NCBI GenBank assembly: GCA_004556875.1
Contig: SFFP01000063.1
Span: forward strand, 1 to 9,233
From: Ruminococcus flavefaciens
GTDB lineage: Bacteria > Bacillota_A > Clostridia > Oscillospirales > Ruminococcaceae
Direction of reading: 5' to 3'
DNA length: 9,233 nt
Below, piece after piece: positions 1-5,150 of this stretch. Each line of letters opens with the position of its first letter. Position 1 is the stretch's first letter. Position numbers and translations under genes: made by a program. Under the pieces are notes generated by a model that worked only from the letters and a program-made list of their open reading frames with translations, was not told where the DNA came from and did not search any database.

Positions 1-159
1 CGCAAGGCTCGTCTTGCCAAGGCTAAACGACTACTTGAAAGCCGTAGTATGAGTGTTTCAGAGGTCGCCTATGATGTCGGTTTTTCTGCACCTTCTTACT
101 TTACGAAGTGCTTTAAGGAAGAATATGGTATGTTGCCAGGAGAAGTAGGGAATAAGTAA
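1..159 (+). CDS. AraC-family regulator, C-terminal end (partial)
   Basis: The window opens inside this gene; 52 codons and a TAA stop (157-159) are visible. The peptide carries the second helix-turn-helix of an AraC/XylS DNA-binding domain: an AKRLLES stretch, then VSEVAYDVGFSAPSYFTKCFKEE and a closing GMLPGE. This is the family signature (A.DVGF..PSYF...FK...G..P) that contacts DNA in the major groove. The wording, especially PSYFTKCFKEE...LPGE, reminds me more of the AraC tails of Bacteroidota hybrid two-component regulators than of Firmicutes ones; that is recollection, not a search. The end looks natural, since such domains stop a few residues after the final P-x-E, but the stop lies in an 8-bp inverted repeat shared with the next, convergent gene stub. 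What it regulates cannot be told. Confidence 0.8.
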   Translation, partial: RKARLAKAKRLLESRSMSVSEVAYDVGFSAPSYFTKCFKEEYGMLPGEVGNK

Positions 160-172
160 AGTCTTTATTCCC
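148..172. repeat. 8-bp inverted repeat at the AraC/methylase junction
   Basis: GGGAATAA (148-155) and TTATTCCC (165-172) are perfect complements separated by 9 nt. The repeat spans the stop codons of the two convergent stubs (157-159 on +, 165-167 on -). There is no T-run on either side, so it is not a convincing intrinsic terminator. It may be the microhomology at which two unrelated sequences were joined in inverted orientation. Confidence 0.6.
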
Positions 173-371
173 AATCTTCAAACTCCAAATCATCCCAGCC
201 AGCTGCACCAAAAAAGTTTTCACGCATAGCTTTTAGGTTTGTGGCTCTGTTCTGCATAAACAACCCTAAATTATAAGGCGGATCAGTAAGAACCAAATCA
301 ACTGATTTTGACTCCATATCTCGCATCGCATCAAGACAGCTTTTATTGTAAAGCACAAAACGGCTATTCAT
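165..371 (-). pseudogene. DNA adenine methyltransferase, 5' fragment only
   Basis: Only 68 codons remain of what should be a DNA-methyltransferase of several hundred residues. The start at 371 is chosen over an upstream in-frame ATG (395) because GGAGG lies at 378-382, 6 nt before it. The peptide begins as the N6-adenine methylase family does: a strand with SCLDAMRDM, then VDLVLTDPPYNLG with catalytic motif IV DPPY at residues 30-33. Motif IV this close to the N-terminus fits the beta-type order, with the S-adenosylmethionine-binding motif (FxGxG) expected later; that part is missing. The frame ends abruptly after DDLEFEDWE, where family members continue. A consensus promoter is intact upstream, so a short inactive peptide could still be made. 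It is a remnant of a restriction-modification or orphan methylase gene. Confidence 0.75.
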
Positions 372-431
372 TGTGTTCCTCCACTGTATACGCATAAATA
401 TCTTTGTTTTCTTACATAACTTTAATACTTC

Positions 432-460
432 ATTATACCATTTTTCGGGCTGATTGTCAA
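432..460 (-). promoter_or_regulatory. Consensus sigma-70 promoter of the methylase stub
   Basis: Read leftward, TTGACA (455-460) and TATAAT (432-437) are both perfect, with a 17-nt spacer. The expected start near 425 leaves a leader of about 50 nt before the ATG at 371. An intact promoter on a truncated gene suggests the truncation is recent or an artefact of the junction at 148-172. Confidence 0.85.
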
Positions 461-524
461 GATTTCGAGAACAGTTTTGACAACCTTCGTAGACGGTTTA
501 CTTTGAACCCACTGGATTCAAAGT
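454..524. repeat. Two inverted repeats in the gene-free left edge
   Basis: Between the methylase promoter and the end of the repressor gene there is no plausible gene. Two perfect inverted repeats occur: TTGTCAA (454-460) with TTGACAA (477-483), and ACTTTGAA (500-507) with TTCAAAGT (517-524). Neither is followed by a T-run, so they do not look like terminators. They could be recombinase-arm or protein-binding sites near the left end of the element, but no copy of the right-hand att core is present here. Confidence 0.4.
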
Positions 525-571
525 TCATCAAAAAGAAAGAGCCAAGAAGCAAGCTCCCCAGCTCCATAACC

Positions 572-1279
572 TTATTCTACCCCCGTAAACATCACCTGAT
601 AACTCAGCCCCGTAAACTCCCTGAGAAAGTCCATATCCGAGAAGTTCAGACCGTAGTTGTGCGTTTTACCGCCGTCCTTTCCCATGTAGAGGTACTCCAT
701 CTTCTCCTGATCAAGATGCTCAGTACGGAGAGCTTCACGGTCAAAGCCTTTTTCTTTCAGGTGATACAGCACGATGCGTGAGAGCTGCACCTGCACGATG
801 CGGTAGCTCTCGGTGTCGGCACAGTGATCGAGAATACCCAGAATATCGAATATCGTTTCGGTGTCCTTCAAATGCTCGGTATCGTATTCAGCTTCAGGGA
901 TGTACTCGATATACTTATCATTGTTGAGAAACTGCACCGTACAATTCACATACGGAATGATCTTTAACTGCATTTCAAGGCTGATCTCACTTCCACGGCG
1001 AAGGCTCACCCACCGCTGTGAAAGGGAACTTACCGACTTGAACACACTTCTTTTCTTGTTTGCCTGCGGAATGATCGGCGTATCGTCCTCATTGATAAGG
1101 TAATCTATCGGAACATCGAAGTATTCGGCTATTCTCGTTATCATGTCAAGATTCGGCATACCGTCATTCACCCATTTGGTGACGGTCGCAGCCGAAATGC
1201 CCAGCTCGGTGGCTAATGTTCTCGGCTTGATTCCTCGCTCATCACATAATTCATTGTATTTTCTCCAAAAAACAGTCAT
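572..1279 (-). CDS. XRE/Cro-type repressor of the element
   Basis: This 235-residue protein starts at 1279, where GGAGGG precedes the ATG by 7 nt; an ATG 8 codons upstream lacks such a site. Residues about 5-62 form a Cro/CI-type helix-turn-helix: KYNELCDERGIKPRTLATELG, the recognition helix ISAATVTKWVNDG, then LDMITRIAEYFDVPIDYLI. The remaining ~170 residues do not match a domain I can name; they are mostly charged and lack membrane segments or an obvious RecA-type cleavage site, so the induction signal is unknown. The gene is divergent from the DUF3987 gene. A palindrome in that gene's promoter, with a half-site in this one's, makes it the likely transcription repressor of the element and of itself. 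DNA-binding class is clear from sequence; the repressor role is inferred from position. Confidence 0.85.
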   Translation of the reverse strand: MTVFWRKYNELCDERGIKPRTLATELGISAATVTKWVNDGMPNLDMITRIAEYFDVPIDYLINEDDTPIIPQANKKRSVFKSVSSLSQRWVSLRRGSEISLEMQLKIIPYVNCTVQFLNNDKYIEYIPEAEYDTEHLKDTETIFDILGILDHCADTESYRIVQVQLSRIVLYHLKEKGFDREALRTEHLDQEKMEYLYMGKDGGKTHNYGLNFSDMDFLREFTGLSYQVMFTGVE

Positions 1280-1337
1280 TTTGTGTCCCTCCAATTTGTG
1301 CAAAAAGCGGAACTTATTCAGTTTCGATTATTTTTGC

Positions 1338-1367
1338 TTGACAAATGCTACTTAGGTAGCATATAAT
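1338..1367 (+). promoter_or_regulatory. Rightward promoter of the DUF3987/transfer genes
   Basis: TTGACA (1338-1343) and TATAAT (1362-1367) are both perfect, with an 18-nt spacer. Transcription should start near 1374 and give a leader of about 100 nt before the ATG at 1477. The spacer is occupied by the 18-bp palindrome at 1345-1362, so a bound repressor would block polymerase directly. Confidence 0.85.
1345..1362. promoter_or_regulatory. Palindromic operator inside the rightward promoter
   Basis: ATGCTAC, TTAG, GTAGCAT: two perfect 7-bp arms around a 4-nt centre, lying exactly between the -35 and -10 boxes. The related half-site TAGCAT recurs at 1408-1413, next to the -10 box of the opposing repressor promoter. 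XRE regulators commonly bind such dyads. Assignment to the adjacent repressor is inference from position. Confidence 0.75.
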
Positions 1368-1403
1368 ATGACTTAGAGATTGCAACATGTTATTTCATTT
1401 CAT

Positions 1404-1432
1404 ATTATAGCATATCAAATGCAATCCGTCAA
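1404..1432 (-). promoter_or_regulatory. Leftward promoter of the XRE repressor
   Basis: Read leftward, TTGACG (1427-1432) and TATAAT (1404-1409) are 17 nt apart. Transcription from about 1397 runs left across the rightward promoter and its operator before reaching the ATG at 1279, giving a ~120-nt leader. The two promoters therefore face each other. GATTGCA (1378-1384) and TGCAATC (1420-1426) form a further 7-bp inverted repeat around the -10 region. Confidence 0.8.
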
Positions 1433-1476
1433 TAGAAATACAAGAAAAATCACAAAAGTTGAGGAAAACAAAACTT

Positions 1477-2031
1477 ATGAATGAAATCAAATGGGTAGAA
1501 CCCCGTCCGCTGCGGCATACGGCAGATACTATCCCGTTCCCCCTCGGAGCGTTACCGCCTGTTTTGCGTGATATGGTGCAGGCGATCTCGGTCACGACCT
1601 CCACCGATGTGGGAATGGCAGGGACAGCAATGCTCTCAGCCGTGGGCTACTGTTTCACTGGTCTGTATCGACTTGCAGGAAAAGCAGACCACACCGAACC
1701 GCCTGTGCTGTATTCGATCATCATAGCACAGCCTTCTGAAAGAAAAAGTCCTGTGATGCACTTCATCAAAGCTCCATTCGACACCTTTGAGAGCAATTAC
1801 AACAAGGAACACCGTGAGGAAATGTACAAGGCACAGCAGGACGTTAAGGCACTGGAAGCCCGTGTCAAGGCTATGGAAAAAGAGGACGAGCCTGATACCT
1901 CAGCCATAGCAAAGCTCCGTGTCCAGGCTGATAATATCAGAAACACTACACCAATAAGGATAGCTGTTGACGATATAACCCCCGAATTACTCGTCCATTC
2001 GATTGTTTCATATTCAGTTTCCATACAGTGA
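1477..2031 (+). pseudogene. DUF3987 ATPase gene, 5' part (interrupted)
   Basis: This is the N-terminal third of a DUF3987 (YfjI-like) protein, an ATPase-like family common on phages and integrative elements and thought to act in element replication. The start at 1477 has only a weak, distant GAGG (1461-1464). Residues 1-60 contain the family opening FPLGALPPVLRDMVQA and GTAMLSAVGY. Residues 84-92 (AQPSERKSP) are the degenerate P-loop typical of the family, and a charged helix follows at about 108-155. Homology continues to AVDDITPELLV near residue 173 and then stops: the last codons (HSIVSYSVSIQ) read into foreign DNA and end at TGA 2029-2031. The matching 3' part resumes at 3661. Without Walker B this fragment should be inactive. 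It is transcribed from the repressor-controlled promoter at 1338-1367. Confidence 0.8.
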
Positions 2032-2322
2032 TCGAGTAACCCTCCTGCGCAGTAAGGTTCACCGTTGGAACAACGCTCCGATGCGTTCTATATTATTATG
2101 AACCATTACAGCGTAAAAAGCAACTGCTCAGCGTTCCCGTTCGGGAACACCCGATTTTTATAAAAGCCCCATTTTCCTGTACTTTTCGATAATACACTAC
2201 CGATTCAACATTTCCACCTAACTCATTCAAACCTCAGTCCCATATTGAAAAATTACTCTTTGTGCAAAATTATAGTGCGGCAACTTTTCACCAAAATTTC
2301 ATTTTCCTATCACATTATGAGT
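2008..2322. other. Gene-poor stretch with an open-frame remnant
   Basis: No complete gene is supported here. Leftward, from 2087 into the DUF3987 boundary, one frame stays open and reads protein-like: NGEPYCAGGLLDHC, then METEYETIEW. Its start is unclear, with a TAG at 2088-2090 and no ribosome site near the ATG at 2024. It could be the cut-off beginning of a leftward gene, or chance. A perfect palindrome, GTTCCCG-TT-CGGGAAC (2133-2148), lies in the middle. The rest is AT-rich and unassigned. Confidence 0.35.
2133..2148. repeat. Perfect 16-bp palindrome
   Basis: GTTCCCG, TT, CGGGAAC. On the + strand it is followed 6 nt later by ATTTTTAT, which would make a weak rightward terminator with a tight loop. 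It could equally be a protein-binding site. There is no neighbouring gene to explain it. Confidence 0.4.
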
Positions 2323-2360
2323 AAAAAAAAGGGCGGCCTGATCTGCTCAGACCGCCCTTT
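2323..2360 (-). terminator. Strong leftward intrinsic terminator
   Basis: A 14-bp stem (2328-2341 with 2347-2360, loop TCTGC) is fully paired in the leftward transcript, allowing one U-G pair. It is followed by eight consecutive U residues (A-run 2323-2330 on the + strand, partly overlapping the stem base). The gene it once served is not evident; the nearest leftward gene, the exonuclease, already has its own terminator at 2660-2696. This points to a lost or very small gene between 2361 and 2660, or to a backup terminator. Confidence 0.85.
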
Positions 2361-2659
2361 ATGCCGAGAGTTTACAGCATAACACACTCAACTTCTGTAT
2401 CAGCACAAACAAATCCGCAAGGCAATCAATGCAGACCGTGATCTATTATCATCGTCCAGTACACAGCTATCACCCCCTAAAGACCGTAATGGATTACCGA
2501 TCAAGTCTTGTATGGAACTGTTCAATGACATCACAAAAGTATCGAGTTGTATGCTTGTCTGCTTCCATTATATGAAACCAGTTGTACAAAATTTGGCTTT
2601 CTGGAAACAAACTTTCATTTTTTATTATATCATTTAAGATAGACAGAATTTGTGATTCT
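2361..2659. other. About 300 bp without a supported gene
   Basis: A leftward 60-codon frame (2494-2676) begins inside the exonuclease terminator hairpin and resembles nothing I know, so it is not called. Nearer the second terminator, leftward frames read short cysteine-rich peptides: LPCGFVCADTEVECVML ends at 2374, preceded in frame by a TGA and by an open stretch from a GTG with AGGGGG upstream. This might be a decayed or very small gene ending at the 2323-2360 terminator. I cannot assign it. Confidence 0.3.
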
Positions 2660-2696
2660 GAAAAGAAAAGAGCCATTGCTTTATCGCAACAGCTCT
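2660..2696 (-). terminator. Intrinsic terminator of the exonuclease gene
   Basis: In the leftward transcript AGAGCTGTTGC and GCAATGGCTCT pair over 11 bp, including two G-U pairs, around a 6-nt loop (2680-2685). U4-C-U4 (2661-2668) follows. It begins 14 nt after the exonuclease stop codon (2710-2712). The mismatches it would have on the + strand show that it works leftward only. Confidence 0.8.
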
Positions 2697-2709
2697 GATA
2701 ATTGATGAT

Positions 2710-3240
2710 TTATAGTTTGTATTCTTTCACATATTCTCTCACGTCAATACCGCTTTCGATATATCTCAGCAGTATCTCCGCACAGGCATGACTATCACTG
2801 TCTGCCTGATGATGATCGAGAGCAATACCGTAGTGATCGCACATCACGTTTAGGTTATGCTTCATATCAGGCAGAACACGCCTGCCGATCCGGACCGTAC
2901 AAAGGTATTTTGCCGTCGGTTTCCAAGAGATACCGTAATCACGCAGACAGGCACGAAGAACGCTCATATCGAACACAGCATTATGTGCAACTAGGATACC
3001 CTTGCTCATGATAGGCTCAATCTTCTTCCATAGCTCTGCAAAATTCGGAGCGCCCTTGACCTTATCCGCATCTATTCCGGTGAGCTTAGTGTTGAAGTAG
3101 TCGAAGTGTGTTTCGGGATCAACAAGAGAAAAGTAGTTCGCCACGATCTTATTATCCTTGATTGCAGAAATGCCTATCGCACTCATACGGTCATTTGCAC
3201 GATTGGGCGTTTCAACGTCAAAGACTATGTAGACTGCCAT
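2710..3240 (-). CDS. DEDDh 3'-5' exonuclease (DnaQ-like)
   Basis: This 176-residue stand-alone DnaQ-fold nuclease should remove nucleotides from DNA or RNA 3' ends with two metal ions. All catalytic positions are visible: D8 and E10 in VFDVETPN (Exo I), D91 in HNAVFD (Exo II), and H144 and D149 in HHQADSDSHACAE (Exo III, the H-x4-D that defines the DEDDh subgroup). The length is that of the bare domain, without polymerase, BRCT or helicase parts, so its in vivo substrate cannot be deduced. The start at 3240 has GGGAG about 9 nt upstream. The gene has its own promoter (3277-3305) and terminator (2660-2696), and is an intact single-gene unit inside the segment that interrupts DUF3987. It is probably host-derived cargo rather than an original element gene. 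Confidence 0.9.
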   Translation of the reverse strand: MAVYIVFDVETPNRANDRMSAIGISAIKDNKIVANYFSLVDPETHFDYFNTKLTGIDADKVKGAPNFAELWKKIEPIMSKGILVAHNAVFDMSVLRACLRDYGISWKPTAKYLCTVRIGRRVLPDMKHNLNVMCDHYGIALDHHQADSDSHACAEILLRYIESGIDVREYVKEYKL

Positions 3241-3276
3241 ATCGTATCACTCCCAAGCAAAGCAGATTATAGGTTA

Positions 3277-3305
3277 ATTATACCACAACGGAACGGAAAG
3301 GTCAA
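3277..3305 (-). promoter_or_regulatory. Promoter of the exonuclease gene
   Basis: Read leftward, TTGACC (3300-3305) and TATAAT (3277-3282) are separated by 17 nt. The start near 3270 gives a ~30-nt leader to the ATG at 3240. It is strong and apparently constitutive; no dyad overlaps the boxes. Confidence 0.85.
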
Positions 3306-3430
3306 TCGGCAGAAAGAAAACAACCGACATTGCTGCCGACTGCCTTTCATTATGCTCCGATTCGCTCAAAGCTATTCAAAACCTGTTTATCCGAGAACAA
3401 TGACAGCTTACCGTCAGACCATTAATTATG

Positions 3431-3463
3431 GGGTTGCACAAGAGTTGCTTGTGAGTTGCAGAA
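3431..3463. repeat. Three 11-bp units sharing GTTGC
   Basis: GGGTTGCACAA, GAGTTGCTTGT and GAGTTGCAGAA follow each other without gaps, so the GTTGC core recurs once per helical turn. CACAAG (in unit 1) and CTTGTG (in unit 2/3) also form a small hairpin. The array lies between the WYL stop and the exonuclease promoter. It could be a phased protein-binding site or the decayed hairpin after the WYL gene. Confidence 0.4.
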
Positions 3464-3480
3464 GAGCCGTCAAAAAGCTG

Positions 3481-3660
3481 TTACTCAGCAAATTCAGGAT
3501 AAGCTCTGAGCATTTTACGGACTTCTTCCAAATACTCAACTCGTTCTTTTGCAGGCGAAACAAGCTCCACACCGTCACCATACTGCATAAGCCACAGATA
3601 AAATTTGCGGTTGATACCTACCCGTACACGGATACGAACATAGTTACCCTTGTGATCGAG
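3481..3660 (-). pseudogene. WYL-domain regulator, C-terminal tail only
   Basis: Fifty-nine codons and a TAA (3481-3483) encode the end of a WYL-family transcription regulator. The typical last strands YVRIRVRVGINRKFYLWLMQYGDGVELVSP are followed by the closing helix REYLEEV-like VEYLEEVRKMLRAY. This region ends the ligand-sensing WYL domain and its C-terminal extension; the DNA-binding HTH and the WYL motif itself are absent. The frame is cut at about 3660, where DUF3987 coding sequence resumes on the other strand. There is no start codon or ribosome site. WYL proteins usually have 250-330 residues, so over three quarters are missing. Family assignment rests on the pattern of the C-terminal strands. 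The next leftward gene is the exonuclease, probably its original chromosomal neighbour. Confidence 0.7.
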
Positions 3661-4581
3661 CTGAGTGAGAATGATTCTCTGCTGATGATCTCCGATGAAG
3701 CAGGAATGCTTTCCAACTTCAATGGCAAGTACAACGGCGGTATCCCAAACCTTGACTTGCTTCTGAAATCGTGGAACGGGGAGAAGTACATCTGCAATAG
3801 AGTTATCCGAGGGCGAACGGAAATTCCCTGTCCTTATCTTTCAGTCGCACTCGCAGGTCAGCCGTATATTTGGGACAACATGATGAACGACACCGCTTTC
3901 AGGTCAAGCGGACTGATCGCACGTTTTGTTCCCTGCTTTGCAAAAAGTGATGTGGGAAATCGTAGATATGATACCGCACCTATATCAAAAGAGGTCAGGG
4001 AGCAATATCACGATTTCATTCATCAGCTCCTGAAAGGAAAGAAGGAATGGAACGGAGAGGAAACGATACTGCATTTGTCCCGCCACGCTTCCGAGGAGTA
4101 TATCGAATACTGCAACAACTATATCGAAAAAGAGATCAAGGAATCCATGTGCTGTTGTCAGGACTGGGGCGGAAAGTTTCACGGGCTGATACTTCGGATA
4201 GCTTGTATTCTTCATTGTGCCGACTGCTGTTCCCGTGGTGTTGAGCCTTCTGATGAAAGCGTGAATTACGATACACTTGTGAGGTCGTTCAGCATTGCTC
4301 ACTACTATCGTTATCAGGCGATATATGGTTTCAGCGTAAACGCTCCCGACGGGAATATCGTCAAGGCTGAGAAGATCATTCAGATTTTCAAGACCAAGAA
4401 TATCAAACAGGGCTTAAAATCAGACCTCTATCATGCCTGCCGATGCAACCTTTTCCCAACGGCAAAGGACTTCTACTCGGCACTTGATACGCTCGCAGAG
4501 TACGGGTATGTCGCCTACGAAGATGTGACCGCTGCCAACAACAAAAAGGCTCAGATGGTTCATGTGAATCCAAATATCTGA
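3661..4581 (+). pseudogene. DUF3987 ATPase gene, 3' part (interrupted)
   Basis: DUF3987 coding sequence resumes here with LSENDSLLMISDEAGMLSNF. The hydrophobic run ending in DE is the Walker-B-like motif that belongs with the P-loop left behind near 1730. The family core follows: GGIPNLDLLLKSWNGE, the VALAGQPYIWDNMM sensor-like stretch, then AFRSSGLIARFVPCF. The final ~150 residues form a helical region ending in a winged-helix-like tail. The part is 306 codons long; with the 173 residues upstream it makes a normal-sized DUF3987 protein of about 480. No start codon or ribosome site is visible at 3661, so expression would need re-initiation. A longer frame from 3106 exists only because the antisense of the exonuclease and WYL DNA is open. 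It probably once acted in replication of the excised element. Confidence 0.8.
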
Positions 4582-4824
4582 TTTTACAGGATTTTGTGGT
4601 TTTTGTGGTGGCTGACATTGAAATAGCGGTATAGCGACCTTTGCAAGAGCCGGACTGAAATGTTGCTTGCCGGAGGTTGATGTTGGTTGAGCATTTTTGA
4701 TGACAGGCTAATGGACATTTTTGTCCGAGTTAAAATTGAGGATAATCGCATAGACTTTAGCTCACTTTTGAGCGAAAGTTCATGAGTGAAATCGTCATTT
4801 TTGAAATGCTGATTTTGAAAAAAT

Positions 4825-4846
4825 GTAATGCGAATTTTTGCATTAC
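4825..4846. repeat. Inverted repeat GTAATGC/GCATTAC
   Basis: Perfect 7-bp arms at 4825-4831 and 4840-4846 around an AT-rich 8-nt centre. It marks the left side of the palindrome cluster. Confidence 0.55.
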
Positions 4847-4899
4847 TGTGTCCACATAATTCGGCTGTGACCTCAGCCGTCTTAGCCCCGCAGGGCGGA

Positions 4900-4938
4900 G
4901 TAGTTCTTGTGGCGGTCTGATGCTGCCGCAAGTACTAC
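4900..4938. repeat. 14-bp imperfect inverted repeat, oriT-like
   Basis: GTAGTTCTTGTGGC (4900-4913) and GCCGCAAGTACTAC (4925-4938) match in 12 of 14 positions with an 11-nt loop. Relaxases bind a hairpin of this size next to their nick site, which makes this the best single oriT hairpin candidate. It could instead be an origin or regulatory dyad. Confidence 0.5.
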
Positions 4939-4941
4939 GGA

Positions 4942-4971
4942 GTTACAAGCGGCGCTCTGCACCGTTGTAAC
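4942..4971. repeat. Inverted repeat GTTACAA/TTGTAAC
   Basis: Perfect 7-bp arms at 4942-4948 and 4965-4971 around 16 GC-rich nt. It follows the 14-bp repeat by 3 nt; together they make a tandem pair of stems. Confidence 0.5.
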
Positions 4972-4986
4972 CGCTGCTCCGCAGCT

Positions 4987-5024
4987 TTTTCCCTGCGACC
5001 ATACCTTGTGTCGTTCAGGGAAAA
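4987..5024. repeat. Two-part hairpin of 9 plus 4 bp
   Basis: TTTTCCCTG-CGAC (4987-4999) pairs with GTCG-TT-CAGGGAAAA (5010-5024), leaving only a 2-nt bulge and a 10-nt loop. It is among the strongest stems in the region. Without a U-run after it, it does not look like a terminator. Confidence 0.55.
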
Positions 5025-5066
5025 TTGCCCGTCAGGGCTGGCGATAGCCTTTCCGCATCAGCGGTC

Positions 5067-5138
5067 ATGAAAGGAGTTGATGCCTATGATTTTCAGATTG
5101 GATTTCGTAGAGAGAAAGAAGTAAATCCAATGAACTAG
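5067..5138 (+). other. Possible leader peptide(s) before the relaxase
   Basis: Two overlapping short frames precede the relaxase. One starts at 5086 with GGAG 9 nt upstream (5073-5076) and encodes 12 residues (MIFRLDFVERKK, stop 5122-5124). The other starts at 5067 and encodes 23 residues ending in NPMN, but has no clear ribosome site. Only the first has translation signals. Both cross the hairpin at 5097-5131, so translating them would open that hairpin. Neither is known to me. Confidence 0.35.
5097..5131 (+). promoter_or_regulatory. Hairpin just before the relaxase ribosome site
   Basis: ATTGGATTT (5097-5105) and AAATCCAAT (5123-5131) are perfect 9-bp complements with a 17-nt purine-rich loop. 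The relaxase ribosome site (AAAGG, near 5140) starts about 8 nt after the stem. Such a stem could tune relaxase translation or serve as a relaxase binding site for autoregulation; both are inference. Confidence 0.5.
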
Positions 5139-5150
5139 AAAGGCAAAACT

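Larger units (their letters stand above)
2008..3660 (-). other. ~1.65-kb foreign segment splitting the DUF3987 gene
   Basis: The boundaries are inferred from where DUF3987 homology stops and resumes. Everything recognisable inside is oriented leftward: a WYL regulator tail (3481-3660), an exonuclease with promoter and terminator (2660-3305), and a second terminator (2323-2360). No transposase, terminal inverted repeats or clean target duplication is visible. A 9-bp direct repeat GTGATCGAG occurs at 2028-2036 and 3652-3660; the right copy abuts the resumption of DUF3987, but the left copy lies about 20 nt inside the insert. Joining the gene across this repeat leaves a stop codon, so it is not a simple target-site duplication. 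The WYL gene is cut off exactly at the right boundary, as expected for a captured chromosomal fragment or a misjoined contig. Confidence 0.65.
4582..5150. other. Intergenic region rich in palindromes: oriT candidate
   Basis: These 570 bp hold no convincing protein gene of normal size but an unusual density of perfect or near-perfect inverted repeats. Small ones are GGACA/TGTCC (about 4714-4727), GCTCA/TGAGC (about 4760-4773) and CGGCTG/CAGCCG (4862-4879). Larger ones, listed separately, lie at 4825-4846, 4900-4938, 4942-4971, 4987-5024 and 5097-5131. The octamer CATTTTTG recurs near 4693, 4718 and 4795. Lying directly upstream of the relaxase gene and in the same orientation, the region is the natural place for the nick site, and perhaps a replication origin. 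The nick position cannot be fixed from sequence alone. Confidence 0.6.

Noticed and set aside
404..781. 125-codon rightward frame over the left edge
   Set aside because: Its second half is antisense to the repressor gene; no ribosome site and no protein family resemblance.
2374..2460. Selenocysteine read-through of the in-frame TGA in the cysteine-rich leftward frame
   Set aside because: No SECIS-like stem directly after the TGA and no selenocysteine machinery in view. A decayed frame or chance is simpler.
2494..2676. 60-codon leftward frame as a small gene
   Set aside because: Its ATG lies inside the exonuclease terminator hairpin, there is no ribosome site and no family resemblance.
3431..3463. 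CRISPR array
   Set aside because: Only three degenerate 11-bp units without spacers, and no cas genes. No other spaced direct repeats were found in the window.
3106..3660. The 491-codon rightward frame beginning at 3106, as a complete gene
   Set aside because: Its first ~185 codons are the antisense of the exonuclease start, its promoter region and the WYL tail. Only the part from about 3661 resembles DUF3987, so the long frame is a fusion of chance opening and a gene fragment.
2008..3660. A conventional insertion sequence or group II intron in DUF3987
   Set aside because: No transposase or reverse transcriptase, no terminal inverted repeats, no intron domain V seen, and the contents are ordinary chromosomal-type genes.
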